From Acidobacteriota bacterium (lineage in GTDB: Bacteria > Acidobacteriota > Blastocatellia > RBC074), in contig JABFSD010000955.1 of assembly GCA_013140935.1 (NCBI GenBank), positions 1 to 9,563 on the forward strand: a stretch of 9,563 nt of DNA. The letters run 5' to 3'. The notes beneath the pieces are model-generated. The model searched no databases and was not told the origin of the DNA. It saw only the letters and a program-made list of their open reading frames with translations. A program made the translations under genes and the position numbers. Position 1 is the first letter of the stretch. Each line of letters starts with the position of its first letter. Below, piece by piece: positions 8,156 to 9,563 of the stretch.

Positions 8156-8615
8156 TTTCATCATTACAAAAAATTCGAGCGAAAAATCGGGCGAGATTTC
8201 GCACGAAAGGCCGCGCGCACACGAGCGCGACGCAAAAAAGATTTATGAAATTAGCCTACTCATTGGGGGAATGAACAAGGCGCAGAATGGCTCACACAAC
8301 GCCAGCCATTAGCCAGACAGGCAATCGGTAACCAACTGACCGGCACGGGGGATCAAAAAGGCTTGGAAGGAAATAGGAGGGGTAACGAGCAACGATATTA
8401 TTCCAATGCAAAGGCGGTTCACTTGCGTAAGACCGCTGATCAAATTCGTGAGTATGAAACACAAGCCTTTTGAATCAATTACCAATTGCGTTATGAGGCG
8501 CTGTGAACGAGTTCGCGTAACGCGTTTTACACGCTCACAACCGTCCTCGGTTGAGTTTTAATTTGAAGCAAGTTCGAGAGTCTAGCATGCACCTTTCTTT
8601 CGCGCACCCCACACG

Positions 8616-8648
8616 CCCAACTTTTCCCCAACTTTGCCCCAACTTCGC
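8616..8648. repeat. Three tandem 11-base direct repeats
   Basis: Three adjacent 11-base units read CCCAACTTTTC, CCCAACTTTGC and CCCAACTTCGC on the plus strand at 8616-8626, 8627-8637 and 8638-8648. The first eight bases are identical in all three, and only positions 9-10 vary. The spacing equals about one DNA helical turn, as in iterons or response-regulator sites, but chance duplication is also possible. Confidence 0.75.
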
Positions 8649-8661
8649 GTGGACAGAAAAC

Positions 8662-8724
8662 AAGCCCACGATCTTTCTCCCGCAGGCCCTCGCCGAACCG
8701 CCGCAAGGGAGAAATCGTAGGCTT
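8662..8724 (-). terminator. Imperfect hairpin, possible terminator of the upstream gene
   Basis: The arm at 8662-8681 (AAGCCCACGATCTTTCTCCC) pairs with 8707-8724 (reverse complement AAGCCTACGATTTCTCCC), with two unpaired bases and one mismatch, around a GC-rich loop. On the minus strand it is followed by GTTTTCTG, which could act as a weak T tract. It could end transcription of the gene stopping at 8982, or be one element of a repeat family. The inverted repeat itself is clear; its role is not. Confidence 0.5.
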
Positions 8725-8844
8725 ATTTCACATCACCTTCACCTCGCTTTTCACATCTTTTTACATCTGGAAGGGGCCAGACGTTCGCCTTGCCCCTCCC
8801 GAAGAATTAAGGATTGACTTGAAAATTAAACTGCCAAATCACGA

Positions 8845-8955
8845 TTCACCGCCGAGGCGCCGAGGTCTCGCAGCGTTTACGCAGAGGAGGGAGAAAAAGG
8901 CTCTTCTCTCTTTCTCTGCGCAAACGCTGCGAGACCTCGGCGCCTCGGCGGTGAA
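8845..8955. repeat. 111-base near-perfect palindrome (dispersed-repeat-like hairpin)
   Basis: Position 8845 pairs with 8955 and so on inward. Arms of 42 bases (8845-8886 with 8914-8955) match with a single mismatch (8879/8921). They continue as a weaker pairing of purine-rich against pyrimidine-rich sequence toward a small centre near 8900. The arms contain the internal repeat GCCGAGGC-GCCGAGG and end in CGCAGAG. It lies 26 bases after the stop of the right-hand gene. The CACCGCCGAGGCGCCGAGG pattern recalls palindromic elements seen scattered in many environmental bacterial genomes, which I recall only from memory. As RNA it would form a very stable hairpin on either strand and may protect or terminate the upstream mRNA. 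Confidence 0.9.
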
Positions 8956-8981
8956 ATGGCATCGTAATATTCGAGCCGTTC

Positions 8982-9563
8982 CTAACGAATCGTCAGCGAT
9001 ACGACGTTAGAGGTCTTGCCCTCGACGCGCACCGTGAGATTGACCGGCCCCTGTCCCGCCAGACCGCGCGGAATCGGCCCCAGATTCAATTGATCGAGAC
9101 CGATAAAATCGCCTTGCGCGCCGGCGAACAGCACCGGGATCGTCGTGTTGCCCAACGTCGCCGACACATTCGCCACGCCGTTGTGATTGCGGAAGCCCGT
9201 TCCGAAGACGATCAAATAAACCTGATCGGTGGCGGGGCATAAATCCAGCGGCAGCGGCACGAAGCTCGCGCTCGCGGCATTGAAGCGCGAGAGTTCTTCG
9301 TAAACCAGTTCGCCGTTGGCGCGCACGCGCAAGGCTAAGGCAGACATCACGCCCTGGCCGTTCGCATTGGCTGCGAACAAGCCGGGTTCGACACGCTCGA
9401 TGCGGATTTGTCCAATCGAAGTGCGTCCGTCACCGGCGCGAATCGTCACCGTTGCGCCGCCGACCGCCAAGCCGCCGGGTAAGAGGTAATTGATCTGATT
9501 CGGCGAAACGAAAAACAGCGGAGCCAGTTGTTCGTTGCCACCCGCATCGCGGATGCGCACCGT
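8982..9563 (-). CDS. C-terminal part of a second TIGR03437-domain protein (5' end outside window)
   Basis: The frame enters from the right edge (TVRIRDAGGNEQLAPLFFV...) and ends at the TAG at 8982-8984, giving 193 visible residues. The visible part is nearly all TIGR03437 domain: PLFFVSPNQINYLLP, then IRAGDGR, a VEPGLFAANANGQGV segment, VYLIVFGTGFR, FAGAQGDFIGLDQLNLGPIPRGLAG and a terminal NVVSLTIR. It aligns along its whole length with the last part of the neighbouring large protein, which ends NSVTLTIK. An apparent GTG start at 9560 is internal to the domain and not a real start. By analogy with its neighbour the missing N-terminal portion probably carries a signal peptide and extracellular repeats, but this cannot be seen. 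The domain is of unknown function and is commonly found at the end of large exported proteins of Acidobacteria. Confidence 0.9.
   Translation of the reverse strand, partial: TVRIRDAGGNEQLAPLFFVSPNQINYLLPGGLAVGGATVTIRAGDGRTSIGQIRIERVEPGLFAANANGQGVMSALALRVRANGELVYEELSRFNAASASFVPLPLDLCPATDQVYLIVFGTGFRNHNGVANVSATLGNTTIPVLFAGAQGDFIGLDQLNLGPIPRGLAGQGPVNLTVRVEGKTSNVVSLTIR

Larger units (their letters stand above)
8165..8981. other. Long intergenic region without a credible gene
   Basis: About 800 bases separate the two TIGR03437 genes. I see no tRNA, rRNA or CRISPR and no protein with family-like sequence. An 88-codon plus-strand frame from 8551 has a non-ATG start and overlaps a hairpin and the 11-base repeats, so it is not accepted. 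The region must hold the promoter and leader of the large gene (about 8165-8350 on the minus strand), but no convincing -35/-10 pair could be placed. It also holds the tandem 11-mers at 8616-8648 and inverted repeats at 8662-8724 and 8845-8955. The part from about 8231 to 8610 shows nothing else definite. Confidence 0.6.

Noticed and set aside
8310..8340. Minus-strand GGTTACCGATTG resembling the 3' end of a GEMM (cyclic di-GMP) riboswitch
   Set aside because: The remaining conserved blocks (CACGCAAAGGGC-type and GCAAAGCC) are not present at suitable distances, so the match is only a short chance similarity.
8551..8817. 88-codon plus-strand frame in the intergenic region
   Set aside because: It has a non-ATG start, no ribosome site, no family resemblance and overlaps tandem repeats and a hairpin.

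Overview
The window most likely comes from a moderately GC-rich Acidobacteriota genome, perhaps a Blastocatellia-type lineage. The main reason is two neighbouring genes that end in the same C-terminal domain, which I recognise as the TIGR03437 family (the Solibacter-type C-terminal domain, strongly expanded in Acidobacteria). The lineage is inferred from domain content only. All credible genes lie on the minus strand, so the biological reading order runs from the right edge to the left edge.

Right part (8982-9563): the 3' end of a large TIGR03437 protein gene that continues beyond the window. It is followed by an 817-base non-coding stretch (8165-8981). This holds a 111-base near-perfect palindrome, a second imperfect hairpin and three tandem 11-base repeats.

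Centre (3846-8140/8164): a giant secreted protein of about 1430 residues. Its order is signal peptide, PKD domain, a long NHL-type beta-propeller region, three IPT/TIG-like immunoglobulin repeats and a TIGR03437 C-terminus. The reading frame is broken by one missing base near 4290, and the conserved C-terminal domain continues in another frame to a stop at 3846. A good intrinsic terminator (3780-3821) closes this transcript.

Left part (1-3754): a probable sigma70-type promoter (3726-3754, with a tandemly doubled -35 box) starts an apparent operon. Its order is asd (aspartate-semialdehyde dehydrogenase), a DUF6602-like nuclease-fold gene, lysC (aspartate kinase) and an Rpn/YhgA-like nuclease gene cut by the window edge. 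asd and lysC encode the first two steps of the aspartate-family pathway (lysine, threonine, methionine, diaminopimelate). The DUF6602-like gene between them is clearly more AT-rich than its neighbours and looks like a foreign insertion. lysC is thus bracketed by two proteins with PD-(D/E)XK-like motifs. This is the most unusual gene arrangement in the window, although no complete new system can be demonstrated from it.
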